In this document: positions 7,568 to 16,472 of the stretch, piece after piece
How positions within the stretch are numbered: position 1 is the first letter of the stretch
Layout: the number at the start of each line of letters is the position of its first letter
Assembly (NCBI GenBank): GCA_016713725.1
Contig: JADJOO010000008.1
Coordinates: 124,001-188,000, forward strand
Origin: Pseudomonadota bacterium
Lineage (GTDB): Bacteria > Pseudomonadota > Gammaproteobacteria > Steroidobacterales > Steroidobacteraceae
DNA length: 64,000 nt
Reading direction: 5' to 3'
The notes under the pieces: model-generated
Told to the model about the DNA's origin: nothing
The model's database searches: none
What the model saw: the letters and a program-made list of their open reading frames with translations, nothing else
Translations under genes and position numbers: made by a program

Positions 7568-9307
7568 TCAAATCCCGAAAACCTTCAGCACCCCGTCCGT
7601 CAGCCCCTCGAACCCCCGCCCGGTCAGCCCGGACTTGCGTCCGAAATACGGCATCTCTTCGTATACATACACACCTGGTCCGCCGGAAAACCGGTCGTTG
7701 AACAGGCTCCGCGTCCCAAGCAAGTACGCGCCGAACGTCTCCGAGCGTCTGGGCGCGTAATCGAGGTTCGCACTGAAACCGAAAGTCGCCGCTTGATCGA
7801 TGCTGCGGCCGCTTCCAGCCTGCTCGACTCGCACGCCGCGCCAGCCCTGTACGAGAAGCTTTCCGGGACCATCGAAGATCAGGTATCGAAACTGCAGCGT
7901 GATGAACGCCATGAGGCTCCAGCTCCATTTCCGGCTGATCCTGATCGGCCGGTCAATCGACTGAACCACACCGACAAGGTTTCGTGGCTGCAGCACGAAC
8001 GCCGAGTCCTCGGGCAAATCGATGACACCAACCTCGGCAAAAGCATCATTCTTGCTCGAAATCACGAAGGACTCGCCGTCCGCGTCCCGGATGCGATCCA
8101 GCGCGACCATCTGCGCGGCGATGCTCGTGAGCCAGAACCTCCAACTCAGCAGCCATTGGGTCCCCTTGCGGCCACGATTCGCCGAGCTCTGCAGGAATTC
8201 AGGGTGAACCAGCAGCTCTTCCCGGGCATTGAGTACGATCTCCTGGGACACAGCGGAAATCTTCCTTGTTGGAGCAATGCCGGATCCAGGTGATGTCCCC
8301 ACCACGTGCATCGCCGCTGCTGCAGGTCGCAGCCGAACGGGCCTCTGCTTTTCTGCTAACCGCGCAACGAACCAGTACCAGAACGCCTTGATACCGACCG
8401 GCACCAGTGTCACCGCGACCAGGATCCCGAACGCTTTCAGGAATACTTTCCGAATGGACTGCAGGGCTTTCTCGGCCTGCGTTTCCGTCGCGTCAACTGC
8501 CGCCCTCTTGGTTGCGATGAGCTCGTCGAGCGGACCCAGGATCGCCGTGCTGGCCAATTGCACCTGCGCGGGATCCGCATGAGCGCGCGCCCTCGCCTTC
8601 GTGAGTCGGTCCCTGGCTGCGTAGAACTGCGCGCCCGCAGAGTTGTACTCGCGTGCGAGTCGATTGCGTTGCCGCGTCAGTTCCGCAAGCCGAACGTTCG
8701 CGCTGGTGCCTGGCACCCGCACTGCTATTGGATGGTCCCATTCGAATCGAGTGACTTCTTCCTTCTTGTGCAGATAGGCTGCGTTGGTCTGCAGAGTGCG
8801 CCGTCGTTTGTCTTCGAAATCCACAGCGGCATCACGAGACTCCGTGCGCAGCGCCTCGAATTCACCTTTGATGCGCTTCAACGCCTCCAGCTCGGCCCTG
8901 CACAATTGAATGTCGACCTCGTTCTTGAGGTCTTCTTCCAACCCCGTACCGGTCATCAGCCCGATGGCCTTCCCCATCGACGACCGACGCCTGCCCTCCT
9001 TCACCTTGATGTCGGCCTGCAATGTATCGATCAGGATATCGATTCGATCGGGTGCTGAGGACTGCGCGTCACGCAAGCGTTGATTGACCTGAATTTCCGC
9101 GTCCCGCGCGAAATCTTCGATCTGTGCACGACTGTCTGCGAGGCGCTGCACCAGCTCCTTGTCCGGAACCAGTCCTTTCAGCATGACCCCCAGCAGTGTC
9201 GACTCTTCGCGATACGCGTCCATCGCAACCAGGGCCGCGAGAATGGCCAGGAACACGAGTAACCGCCCTGCCAACCAGCCGGTCGCCACTCGCACGGGGT
9301 TCTTCAT
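7568..9307 (-). CDS. Membrane-anchored coiled-coil protein, unknown function
   Basis: 579 residues from the ATG at 9307; the longer frame upstream is not protein-like. An N-terminal membrane anchor (LLVFLAILAALVAMD) is followed by about 200 residues of charged helical sequence with coiled-coil character (RDAEIQVNQRLRDAQSSAPD, LEALKRIKGEFEALRTESRD). A second hydrophobic span near the middle (FGILVAVTLVPVGIKAFWYW) leads to a C-terminal globular domain of about 250 residues rich in beta-type sequence (VLNAREELLVHP, GGPGVYVYEEMP). A periplasmic coiled coil between two membrane segments is likely, with the C-terminal domain cytoplasmic. I do not recognise the family. It is divergent from the patatin gene with about 120 bases between. 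Confidence 0.65.
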   Translation of the reverse strand: MKNPVRVATGWLAGRLLVFLAILAALVAMDAYREESTLLGVMLKGLVPDKELVQRLADSRAQIEDFARDAEIQVNQRLRDAQSSAPDRIDILIDTLQADIKVKEGRRRSSMGKAIGLMTGTGLEEDLKNEVDIQLCRAELEALKRIKGEFEALRTESRDAAVDFEDKRRRTLQTNAAYLHKKEEVTRFEWDHPIAVRVPGTSANVRLAELTRQRNRLAREYNSAGAQFYAARDRLTKARARAHADPAQVQLASTAILGPLDELIATKRAAVDATETQAEKALQSIRKVFLKAFGILVAVTLVPVGIKAFWYWFVARLAEKQRPVRLRPAAAAMHVVGTSPGSGIAPTRKISAVSQEIVLNAREELLVHPEFLQSSANRGRKGTQWLLSWRFWLTSIAAQMVALDRIRDADGESFVISSKNDAFAEVGVIDLPEDSAFVLQPRNLVGVVQSIDRPIRISRKWSWSLMAFITLQFRYLIFDGPGKLLVQGWRGVRVEQAGSGRSIDQAATFGFSANLDYAPRRSETFGAYLLGTRSLFNDRFSGGPGVYVYEEMPYFGRKSGLTGRGFEGLTDGVLKVFGI

Positions 9308-9427
9308 GTCCTTCGCTTCCTCACGGACGTTCTCCGCCTGCCCGACCGCAGCCGTTGTCGTCGGATCTGGTTGTTGCGCGGTAGCATACGACCCTGGGCA
9401 TTCGCCCTTGCAGCATGTGGTGAGCCG

Positions 9428-11718
9428 GTGAATCGAGAATGCCTGGACGGCAACGGGTCGACCCGCGGGTTCGCCGCGATTCTCCTGTGTGCGTATGTTA
9501 CCTGCGTCGCGTTCCCTGCCCTGTCGCATGCGGCCGAGATCACTGCCGTGGAGGCGCCCGCGCAACCTCGCCCGCGCATCGGACTCGTGCTTGGCGGCGG
9601 CGGCGCGAAAGGCGCGGCGCACTTAGGCGTCCTGGGCGTGCTCGACGAAATGCGCATTCCCGTCGATTGCATCATCGGCACGAGCATGGGCGCGCTCGTG
9701 GGCGGCACGTACGCCTCCGGAATGAGCGCAGACGAACTCGAGACCGCGATCCGGGCGATCTCCTGGCAGGAGGCCATTGGCCGCCGCGGATTGCGTGCGC
9801 AGGTGCCGATGCGGCGCAAGCTCACGAGCAACACCTACAGCAACAGCCTGGAGTTCGGCGTCCGTGACGGTCGCCTCGTCGCGCCGTCCGGCCTGATCAA
9901 CACGCAGAACGTCGACCTGACGATCCAGTACCTCGTGGGTCGCAGTCGCGGCATCGCGGAATTCGACCGCCTGCCCATTCCCTTCCGGGCCGTGGCCACG
10001 GACATGCAGAACGGTGAGATGGTGGTCCTCGATCGCGGCGACCTGGCGCTCGCGATGCGGGCCAGCATGGCCGTGCCCGGCGTGTTCTCGCCGGTGAACA
10101 TCGACGGCCGAATCCTCGGGGACGGGGGGCTCACGCGCAACGTCCCGGTGGACATCGCCCGCCAGACCTGTGCCGACGTGGTCATCGCAGTCGCGGTGCC
10201 AAATCCCCTGCCCACGGCTGCCGAACTGCGCTCGCCGCTCACGCTGATGTCGCGCACGCTCGACGTGCTCATCGGCGCCAACGAGAGACAGCAGCTCGAC
10301 ACCCTCGGTCCCGACGACGTGAAAATCGTGATCGAAATGGGGGACATCGGTTCGGCGTCGTTCGACCGGGTCAATGACGCCATCCCGCTGGGGCGAGCGG
10401 CAGCGCTGGCGCATCGCGACGCCCTGGCACGGTATGCGGTGACCGAGGACGAGTACCTGGCGTGGCGGGAATCGGCGTCCCGGCCAGGAGGGAAAGGTCA
10501 CGCTGGCCGCTGTGAACCTGAACGGTCTGGAACGGGCGAACCCGGATTTCATCCGGCAGACGCTCAGACTGCAGGCCGGAGACGTGGTCGACGCGCGCCA
10601 GATCGCAAACCGCGCCACCGCCGTGTTCGGACTTTCCGATTTCGAGCGTGTGGCCTACACCCTGTCCGGGGACCCGGCTCAATCGACCCTGGACCTGCAT
10701 CTGCAGGAGAAGTCCTGGGGTCCGCACATCATGCGCTTCGACCTCGGGCTCCATATCGGCACCGACGCAAACACGGCGTTTACGATCGGCGGTGACTACC
10801 TGAAGACCTGGATCAACGACCGTGGCGGCGAATTCCGGGGTTCGGTGCGCCTGGGGCGAACCTCCGGACTGGAGACCTCCTTCTACCAGCCACTCGACAC
10901 GTCGCATCGCTGGTTCATCGAGCCGGGACTGACGGCACAACGTTCCATCGAGGATCTCTTCGACGACGGTAACGCCGTGACGCGCTACGACTTCTCGTCC
11001 GGCTGGGGCTACCTCGACGCGGGACACGCTTTCGGCAAACGCGCTGAGTTGCGCGCGGGTATCCGCTCCGGCGTCCAGGGCGGCCGACCGGGAAATCGGC
11101 TCGCAGGAACTGCCGGAGATTTCGAGCGAGGGCTACGGTGGCCTGGCGCTGCGCTACACGTTCGACTCGCGCGACCGCGACGTTCTCTGGCAGCATGGAA
11201 CGGTCGCCCGCGTGACCTACTACCGCAGCGAGGAAGCGCTGGGAGCCGTGGCGCCTTACGATCGATTCGAGGGCACGGCGACCTTCGTCCTGCCGTTCCG
11301 TCGCAACGTGGGTTACCTGCGAGCCAGCGGCGGGTCATCGCTCGACTCGTCGCTGCCGCTGTACGACCTGTTCAGTCTCGGCGGCCCCGTGAGCCTGCCC
11401 GGGCTCAGCCTAGGTGAGTTGCGCGGTTCGTCATATTGGAGCGCGCAGGCGTCCTACTTGCAGCGCATCGCCGACATCAGCTACATCTTCGGCCAATCGA
11501 TCTACGCTGGGCTGACGTTGACCGCGGCCGACATGAGCGGCCGACTCGATGGCGTCGACGCGCAGCCCACCTACTCCGGGGCATTCGTGCTGACCGGTCG
11601 CACACCGCTCGGCCCGATGTCGCTGTCACTCGCGGCGACCACCACCAGCGAATGGCAGCTCGTGCTTGGGCTCGGTCGACCGATCGAGGAACGCACGATC
11701 AACGATCCCAGCTGGTGA
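9428..11718 (+). CDS. Type Vd autotransporter: patatin-like phospholipase with POTRA and beta-barrel, frameshifted
   Basis: Domain order matches PlpD-type (type Vd) proteins. From the GTG at 9428 a signal peptide (AAILLCAYVTCVAFPALSHA) precedes a patatin lipase: oxyanion loop GLVLGGGGAKG, nucleophile GTSMG and catalytic-dyad aspartate in ILGDGGLTRNVP. A POTRA-like domain (LERANPDFIRQTLRLQAGD) and a BamA-like barrel with SLGGPVSLPGL and a final strand before INDPSW follow. Two frame changes occur, near 10490 (entering VTLAAVNLNGLERAN) and near 11085 (entering REIGSQELPEISSEG). Both resume on correct sequence, so they look like errors. The product would secrete its own phospholipase domain across the outer membrane. 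Its 3' end overlaps the convergent gene by 20 bases. Confidence 0.85.
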
Positions 11719-12789
11719 TCGCACGGCCGCGACTCGCCGATGTATGCTGTCCGCGGCTGCCGAAGCGATACATTGCGCCGATGCTGATTCTGAACAGCTC
11801 GTTGTCATGGAAGGCGACCTCGGAATCGTCCTCACCCCAGAGCACGCTGCCCATGGCCTGCCCGCGTCCGCTCTCGGTCGGCAGCCGGTAGAAAAGCGTC
11901 GTATCGACGGCCAACCGGTCTGAATCGGTCTTCACGCCGAAGATAGGATTGCGTGCGTCGTGGCTGGCACTGCCCACGGCGACGTTGCTGGCGACGGTAT
12001 AACCCTGGCCCAGGAAGACGTAGCTCAGCTGAAACCAGTAAGCATCGCCGCTGATTGCGTCACCATCGCGATTGTCGACCGTGTAGCGGACCATCGGCCG
12101 CAACAGGTGGCGACGACCCTCGCCCAGCCTGAACAGGCAGGACGCATCGAAGAAGAACTGGTCGCCGTCGCGCAGCAGCAGGTCCTGGCAGGATCTATCA
12201 CAGGCCACGCTCGTCACGCCCAGGCCGCTGCGCTCGGTGTCGATGGACACATCGCGATAAGTGACCGTGAATTCGGTCGCCGAGCCCAGGATCCGATCCC
12301 ATTGCAGGCGCAAGCCGGTGGAGTCGCGATCCGTCTCCTCGCGGCGCACGCCCTCAGCGTAGGGGTCTTCCCAGACGACGGTTGGCATGCCGCTGAACAC
12401 GACGCCGCCCTGCAGGACGCCGGCCGCGCCCAGGTCCTTGCGAACCCCGAGCTGCGTGACGCCATCCAGCGTGACTGCGTCATCGAGCGACGTACCGAGG
12501 AAGGCCTGCCAGCGGTTGCCGAACGTGTAGTTGATTTCGCCGGTGATCACCGGATGAAAAGTGTCGTCGCTCTGCGGTCCCTGGTTGACGGAATCGACAA
12601 CCGGACTGCCGAGATTGATCACGCTGTTGCCGGCGACGAGATTGCTCTTGATGTCGGTGTAACCCACGCCGCCGACCACAAATCCGCGCCACCCGGATGT
12701 CTCTGGAATGGGTTCGATCGCTGACGCGAGCGGTGAACGAAGACTGGCGCCGAGGGCAGCAGGATCGCGGGGGGACGGTACGATTTCAT
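11699..12789 (-). CDS. DUF2860-type outer-membrane beta-barrel protein, frameshifted
   Basis: Outer-membrane barrel protein of about 360 residues. The ATG at 12789 (GGAGAT seven bases ahead) starts the signal peptide MKSYRPPAILL. A frame change near 12750 then leads to AIEPIPETSGWRGFVVGGVG and YTDIKSNLVAGN, the conserved N-terminal block of DUF2860 proteins. Alternating strands follow, such as WQAFLGTSLDDAVTL, FQLSYVFLGQGYTVAS and LFRISIGAMYRF. Barrels usually end at such an aromatic residue, so the last 20 or so residues may be an extension or the result of a frame slip. It lies 25 bases after another barrel gene on the same strand, suggesting an operon. The transported or bound substrate is unknown. 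Confidence 0.7.
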
Positions 12790-12814
12790 CGGGGTATCTC
12801 CAGTTCGCTGCTCG

Positions 12815-13562
12815 TCAGAAGCGATACGCGATCCCGGCACCGGGTCCGTGCTGCCGCAGGTCGTAGTGCTGGTAGTTGCGGCCGCTGCCGTCTTCGTAGT
12901 CAAAAGCGATCACGCGGTAGCCGAGATACCGGGCAAACTGCTCTGTATTCTGCCGCCTAAAGGTCGTGATCATGTGCAGGTGAGGTCGGAGCCGAGGCCG
13001 AATCCCCCCACGTCCCCGCCAAGGTATACGTCCACTTCGCACCGATCGGGACCACGTAATTCAGGCCGACCAGCGGATCCACCCAGCTCGCGTCCCGGCT
13101 CGCCTCGGTGCGCTGCTGGAGCACCCGCACCCGCAGGTCGGTCGAGAGATCGAAATACCCCAGCGAGACGAGCCCCTCGAGGTGCGGCGAGATGCGCCGC
13201 CCGACTGTGCCCATGAGTGTCAGTTGCTCGACGTCGATACCGCTGCTCGCACGACCCTGCTGCGTCTGCCCGCTCCAACCGAGGTTCATGTAGGTGACGT
13301 CGCCGGTGAACGACCACTCGTCATTCTCGATCCGGTACGCCGCCATCGCGCCGAACTTGAGAGCATCGAACAGGTTGGAAATACTGAGGTCGATCGGCAC
13401 CGCGACGTTGCCTATCTGCGCGTCACCCTCAATCGCCGCGCCCATGCCGTAGAAGAATACGGTCTGCTTCCAGTCACCGGAGGAGGCTTCCTGCGCCTGG
13501 GTCGTCGGCGCGCACAACGCCATTGCGCCGGCCACGGCGACTGCGGAAAAAAGTCGGTACAC
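12815..13562 (-). CDS. Outer-membrane beta-barrel protein, frameshifted near 3' end
   Basis: Predicted small outer-membrane barrel of about 245 residues. The GTG at 13562 follows AGGGGA and begins MYRLFSAVAVAGAMALCAP with cleavage near TQAQ. Strand-like sequence follows (WKQTVFFYGMGAAIEGDAQI, WSFTGDVTYMNLGWSG, LVSLGYFDLSTDLRVRV). The C-terminal third switches frame twice, near 13020 and 12980, to give GGDVGGFGLGSDLT and FARYLGYRVIAFDYEDGSG, ending in GAGIAYRF with the terminal phenylalanine typical of Bam substrates. The GDVGGFGxGSD motif recurs in a widespread group of uncharacterised barrel proteins. It is probably cotranscribed with the DUF2860 gene downstream. Confidence 0.72.
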
Positions 13563-13751
13563 GGTGAAATCCCCTTTTGCATAAGGTCGTGCAGACGCCA
13601 GAGGCCGCTGCAACTGCCGGGGACAGTGTAAGTGATCTGGATCATCACAAGAAACGCCACCTGTGGATGGCGCGAACCCATGACCGCTGAGTACGTCTGC
13701 GGCGGCGGGCCGGATTCCCTGAATCGCGTGTAGCGAGTGCGTGTAAAGCGC

Positions 13752-13796
13752 GGGCCGCACGTGGATTTCCCGTACAGGAAGCCCGACGTGCGGCCC
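13752..13796 (-). terminator. Strong hairpin after the alkyl sulfatase fragment, probable terminator
   Basis: GGGCCGCACGT and ACGTGCGGCCC are an eleven-base perfect inverted repeat, with an inner TTCC/GGAA stem. Leftward, the hairpin ends with GCGCTTT, a weak T-tract. It lies 18 bases beyond the stop at 13814 and about 190 bases upstream of the barrel gene. Confidence 0.55.
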
Positions 13797-13813
13797 TCGT
13801 TGTCACGCCGTGG

Positions 13814-14764
13814 TCAGTCGCCCGCGGAATGCGGGGGCAACAATTCCGGCACCTCAAACTCGCTCGGTAGCTGCGACGGTGCTCTTGCGGCCGTTCCCGG
13901 CAGGATCTCGAAGTTAGGTGCAAACGCAACCATCAGCCCGCGCAGCTGATCGAAGGGTGTGCGATCACCTTCGAACTTCGCCTTGCCGGACTTGAGCAGG
14001 TCGTCGAAGGAACCCGTGCCCATCATCACCTGGTTGAGATCGGCCCGGTCAAGCGTGATCGTGAGGTCGGCTTTCGGCGCCTGTTGTCCCTTGATATTGG
14101 TCAGGGTCGCGTTGCTCATTTCGATCAGGTGTACTTCGCCGTTGTCGGGCGTGATCAGGTTGATGGTGAAGCGCATGCCGTCGGCCTTGCGCGAGTCCAT
14201 GCTGATGCCGATGAAGTCGAGCCAGTTTTCGGTCGACATCGCCCGGATCATGTCCGGCCCGGACGACCTGACGGGCGTACCTCCAGGCAGGCCGTTGCGC
14301 AGTTCGTAGGCACCCTGCAGGAAGATGTTGCGCAGCGTCGGGCTTTCCTTCTGGTAGCCAAGCTGCTCGAAGGCATCTGCCAGCAGGTTCTTCGCATCCT
14401 GGTTGCCAGGTTGCGCGAACACCAGCTTGTTCAGGATTTCCGAAGCCTCGTTGTACTTGCCCTGGCCATTCAGTTCCCGGCCCTTGGCCATGATCTCGTC
14501 CGCGCCGCCCATCATCTCGACGTACAGCGGCGCCGAATCCTTCGGCGACAACGGCGCGATGTTGACTGGATTGCCGTCCCAGTAGCCGAGGAAACGGTTG
14601 ATGACACCACGGCTGTTGTGCTGTTGTGACCCGTGATAGCTGTGCGCGGGCCATTGCTGCCACAGGGTCGGCGGCAGCTTGTAGACGTTCTGAATTTCAT
14701 TGATCGTCACGCCGAGGTTGGCGTAGTGCAATGACTGGTTGTTGAGGTTGGCGTAAGTGTCGCG
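13814..14764 (-). pseudogene. Alkyl sulfatase C-terminal fragment (dimerisation and SCP2-like domains)
   Basis: About 315 residues equal to the C-terminal half of SdsA1/BDS1-type alkyl sulfatases: DTYANLNNQSLHYANLGVT, NVYKLPPTLWQQWPAHSYHG, HNSRGVINRFLGYWDGNP, then a helical dimerisation domain and a C-terminal SCP2-like domain (MRFTINLITPDNGEVHLIEM, KADLTITLDRADLNQVMMG). The N-terminal metallo-beta-lactamase domain with the zinc-binding THxHxDH motif is absent. Instead the frame continues upstream into a response-regulator fragment at about 14760. Without the metal site it cannot hydrolyse sulfate esters. Either a deletion fused the two genes in the genome, or the assembly is chimeric. The downstream part is intact and in one frame. 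Confidence 0.85.
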
Positions 14765-15095
14765 TGGCGTTGACGCAGCGCTGCGTCGTCGTCCTTTGCC
14801 AGGCGAGCGAGCGCGTCCTGGGCCACGGCGGCTCGCACTGCGGCCAGAAAGTCGGCAACGACGGGCCAACCTCAGCCAGGCGGCGTTGCAGCGCCAGTCC
14901 GTCGAGCCCGGGCAGGTTGGCGTCGAGCACCAGGCAGCCCGGCACCGATGCGTCATGTTGCGCGAGAAATTCTTCCGCCGATTCGAACAGGACAGTTTGA
15001 AGGCCGTGTTCGCGCAACAACCGCGCCTGGGCCTTCAGCACCGGCCTGTCGTCGTCGACGAGGAATACCGTCGGCACGTTGGCATCTGCGGTCAT
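14765..15095 (-). pseudogene. FixJ-type response regulator receiver fragment, internally deleted
   Basis: From the ATG at 15095 the sequence gives a receiver domain: VPTVFLVDDDRPVLKAQARL (acidic pair), CLVLDANLPGLDGLALQRRL (phospho-acceptor aspartate). It breaks off after GPSLP. In another frame it resumes with FLAAVRAAVAQDALARL and LRQRHATLTPR, the linker of FixJ/NarL-type regulators just before the LTPRE of the helix-turn-helix domain. The conserved TGHxD strand and the switch lysine (FLxKP) are missing, and the DNA-binding domain is replaced by alkyl sulfatase sequence. The fragment cannot be a working regulator. The junction falls in ACGCCACGCGAC, where both parents could share a few bases. 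Confidence 0.75.
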
Positions 15096-15207
15096 GTTGA
15101 TGCCAGAACCAGCAGCGCACAAAACACTGCTCCACCCTCAGACGCGTTTGTAGCGGCGAGGCTCCCACGGTGCGCCCGTCCCGCGGGCGGGCGGATCTGG
15201 TTGCAGG

Positions 15208-16194
15208 TTACTGCGCCGGATCAAGCTGCGCTGGTCGCTCGTACTGCGCCTGCTGCAGATGCTTGCGCACCAGGCCCGGAAGGATCCGGAAGTCGAGGTC
15301 GAGGTTTTCTCGACGCGACGGGCGTTCTCTGCAGCAGCCTCCAGTCGCCGCCGGTCGCGCAAAGGCAGCCCCGGCGAAGACAACCATGTTGCCGCCCCAC
15401 CCGACGGTCACAGGAATGACGGGGTCGCCGAATACCTTGCGAATTCTCTCCATGTGCAGCGTGCTGTCCGACTCATGGGCGGCGAGGTTCATCACGAACA
15501 CCCCACCGTCACCGAGTATGCGACGGGAGTTCTCGATGAACTCAGGTTCTGCGATCGATCGCGATATTCCATCCCGATCGTAGGCGTCGACCAGCAGCAC
15601 GTCCGGGAATTCCCTGGCGTCAGTCAGACCTGCGACATAGCGGGCACCGTCGCCGTGGATGACACGCAGGTCGGTGCCATCCGGAGGAATCTTGAAATGT
15701 GTCCGCAGTGCGATGACGTTCGCATCGATCTCCACGACCGTGACGTGGGTCGACGGCAGGCGGCGATTGCAGAATTTGACCAGCGACCCGCCGCCGAGTC
15801 CAATCATCAGGATCCGTCGTGGCTCCGGACAGAACAGCAGGAACGCCATCATCTTGCGCGTGTAGTCGTTCACGAGTGCGTCGGGATCGTCGATCCGCAT
15901 CTCGCTCTGGACGCTGCCATCGATCGTGAAGCACATGGCGCGGTGCTTGCCGTCTTCGACCAGGAAAGGCTTGTCGTAGGTGCCCGCCATCAGTCGCTGG
16001 CACAGCACTGCCGACGCCGCTGCCGTGGGCTCCAGTACGCGCACCAGCGTGCCGGGGTCGGTCGTGAGCCCGCCCAGCGACAACAGGTCCTCGTTTCTCT
16101 GGCTCATCGATCCCCAACCGTCCTGTTGCGACGAGGTCACGTTCAATCGCGTCATCCGCTTTCGCTGCGGCAAGCGGTCGGATCGACGGGTCAT
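15208..16194 (-). CDS. Spermidine-synthase-like methyltransferase-fold protein
   Basis: 328 residues in one frame from the ATG at 16194. The core is the Rossmann fold of the polyamine synthase family: RRILMIGLGGGSLVKFCNRR, VTVVEIDANVIAL, GDGARYVAG and DVLLVDAYDRDGI. The family normally transfers an aminopropyl group from decarboxylated SAM, but short proteins of this type often have no proven substrate. The N-terminal 40 residues are poorly conserved, and starts at 16155 or 16108 are also possible. Between about 15375 and 15315 the sequence appears to be out of frame and then restored: the neighbouring frame gives LRDRRRLEAAAENARRVE, more protein-like than the RPAATGGCC read here. The ATG overlaps the stop of the ribbon-helix-helix gene (TGATG). 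Confidence 0.75.
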   Translation of the reverse strand: MTRRSDRLPQRKRMTRLNVTSSQQDGWGSMSQRNEDLLSLGGLTTDPGTLVRVLEPTAAASAVLCQRLMAGTYDKPFLVEDGKHRAMCFTIDGSVQSEMRIDDPDALVNDYTRKMMAFLLFCPEPRRILMIGLGGGSLVKFCNRRLPSTHVTVVEIDANVIALRTHFKIPPDGTDLRVIHGDGARYVAGLTDAREFPDVLLVDAYDRDGISRSIAEPEFIENSRRILGDGGVFVMNLAAHESDSTLHMERIRKVFGDPVIPVTVGWGGNMVVFAGAAFARPAATGGCCRERPSRRENLDLDFRILPGLVRKHLQQAQYERPAQLDPAQ

Positions 16195-16400
16195 CAACGC
16201 CTCTTTCGGGGCCGCTCGAACGCGTCCGACTCCGCAGGAGTCCATGGCGTGCCCGTCTGGTCTTCGATGTACCGCCGGATCAGCTGTCTGACAACCTGTG
16301 AGGGTGTGGTGTCCTGCTCCGCGCAGATGCGCTCTAGCAACGCCTTCTTGCGCGGGTCGATCAGCACGGTCAGACGGGCGGTGCGGTCCTCGAGTGGCAA
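16194..16400 (-). CDS. Ribbon-helix-helix (CopG/MetJ-type) DNA-binding protein
   Basis: 68 residues: ARLTVLIDPRKKALLERICA forms the strand and first helix and TTPSQVVRQLIRRYIED the second, a standard ribbon-helix-helix dimer. The tail is basic (ERPRKRR). It overlaps the spermidine-synthase-like gene by one base in TGATG, so the two are translationally coupled. It is divergent from the hyf-like operon across 72 bases containing AT-rich half-dyads at 16434-16453. It is therefore a candidate repressor of its own operon, and possibly of the hyf-like operon. No toxin of a recognised type follows, so an antitoxin role is less likely. Confidence 0.8.
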   Translation of the reverse strand: MPLEDRTARLTVLIDPRKKALLERICAEQDTTPSQVVRQLIRRYIEDQTGTPWTPAESDAFERPRKRR

Positions 16401-16433
16401 GCGAATTCCTCACGGTGCCCACGGCATGTGCCT

Positions 16434-16453
16434 GTGATTATAATACAATTCAC
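16434..16453. promoter_or_regulatory. AT-rich divergent promoter with imperfect dyad
   Basis: GTGATTATAATACAATTCAC lies between the leftward ribbon-helix-helix gene and the rightward hyfB-like gene. TATAAT occurs on both strands within TTATAATA, giving a plausible -10 for each direction. The GTGA/TCAC ends are symmetric while the centre is imperfect. No strong -35 is visible for either. Confidence 0.45.
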
Positions 16454-16472
16454 ATTGGGGTAGAATGCCGAC

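Noticed and set aside
16194..16400. Ribbon-helix-helix gene as antitoxin of a toxin-antitoxin pair
   Set aside because: The coupled downstream gene is a spermidine-synthase-like enzyme, not a recognisable toxin.
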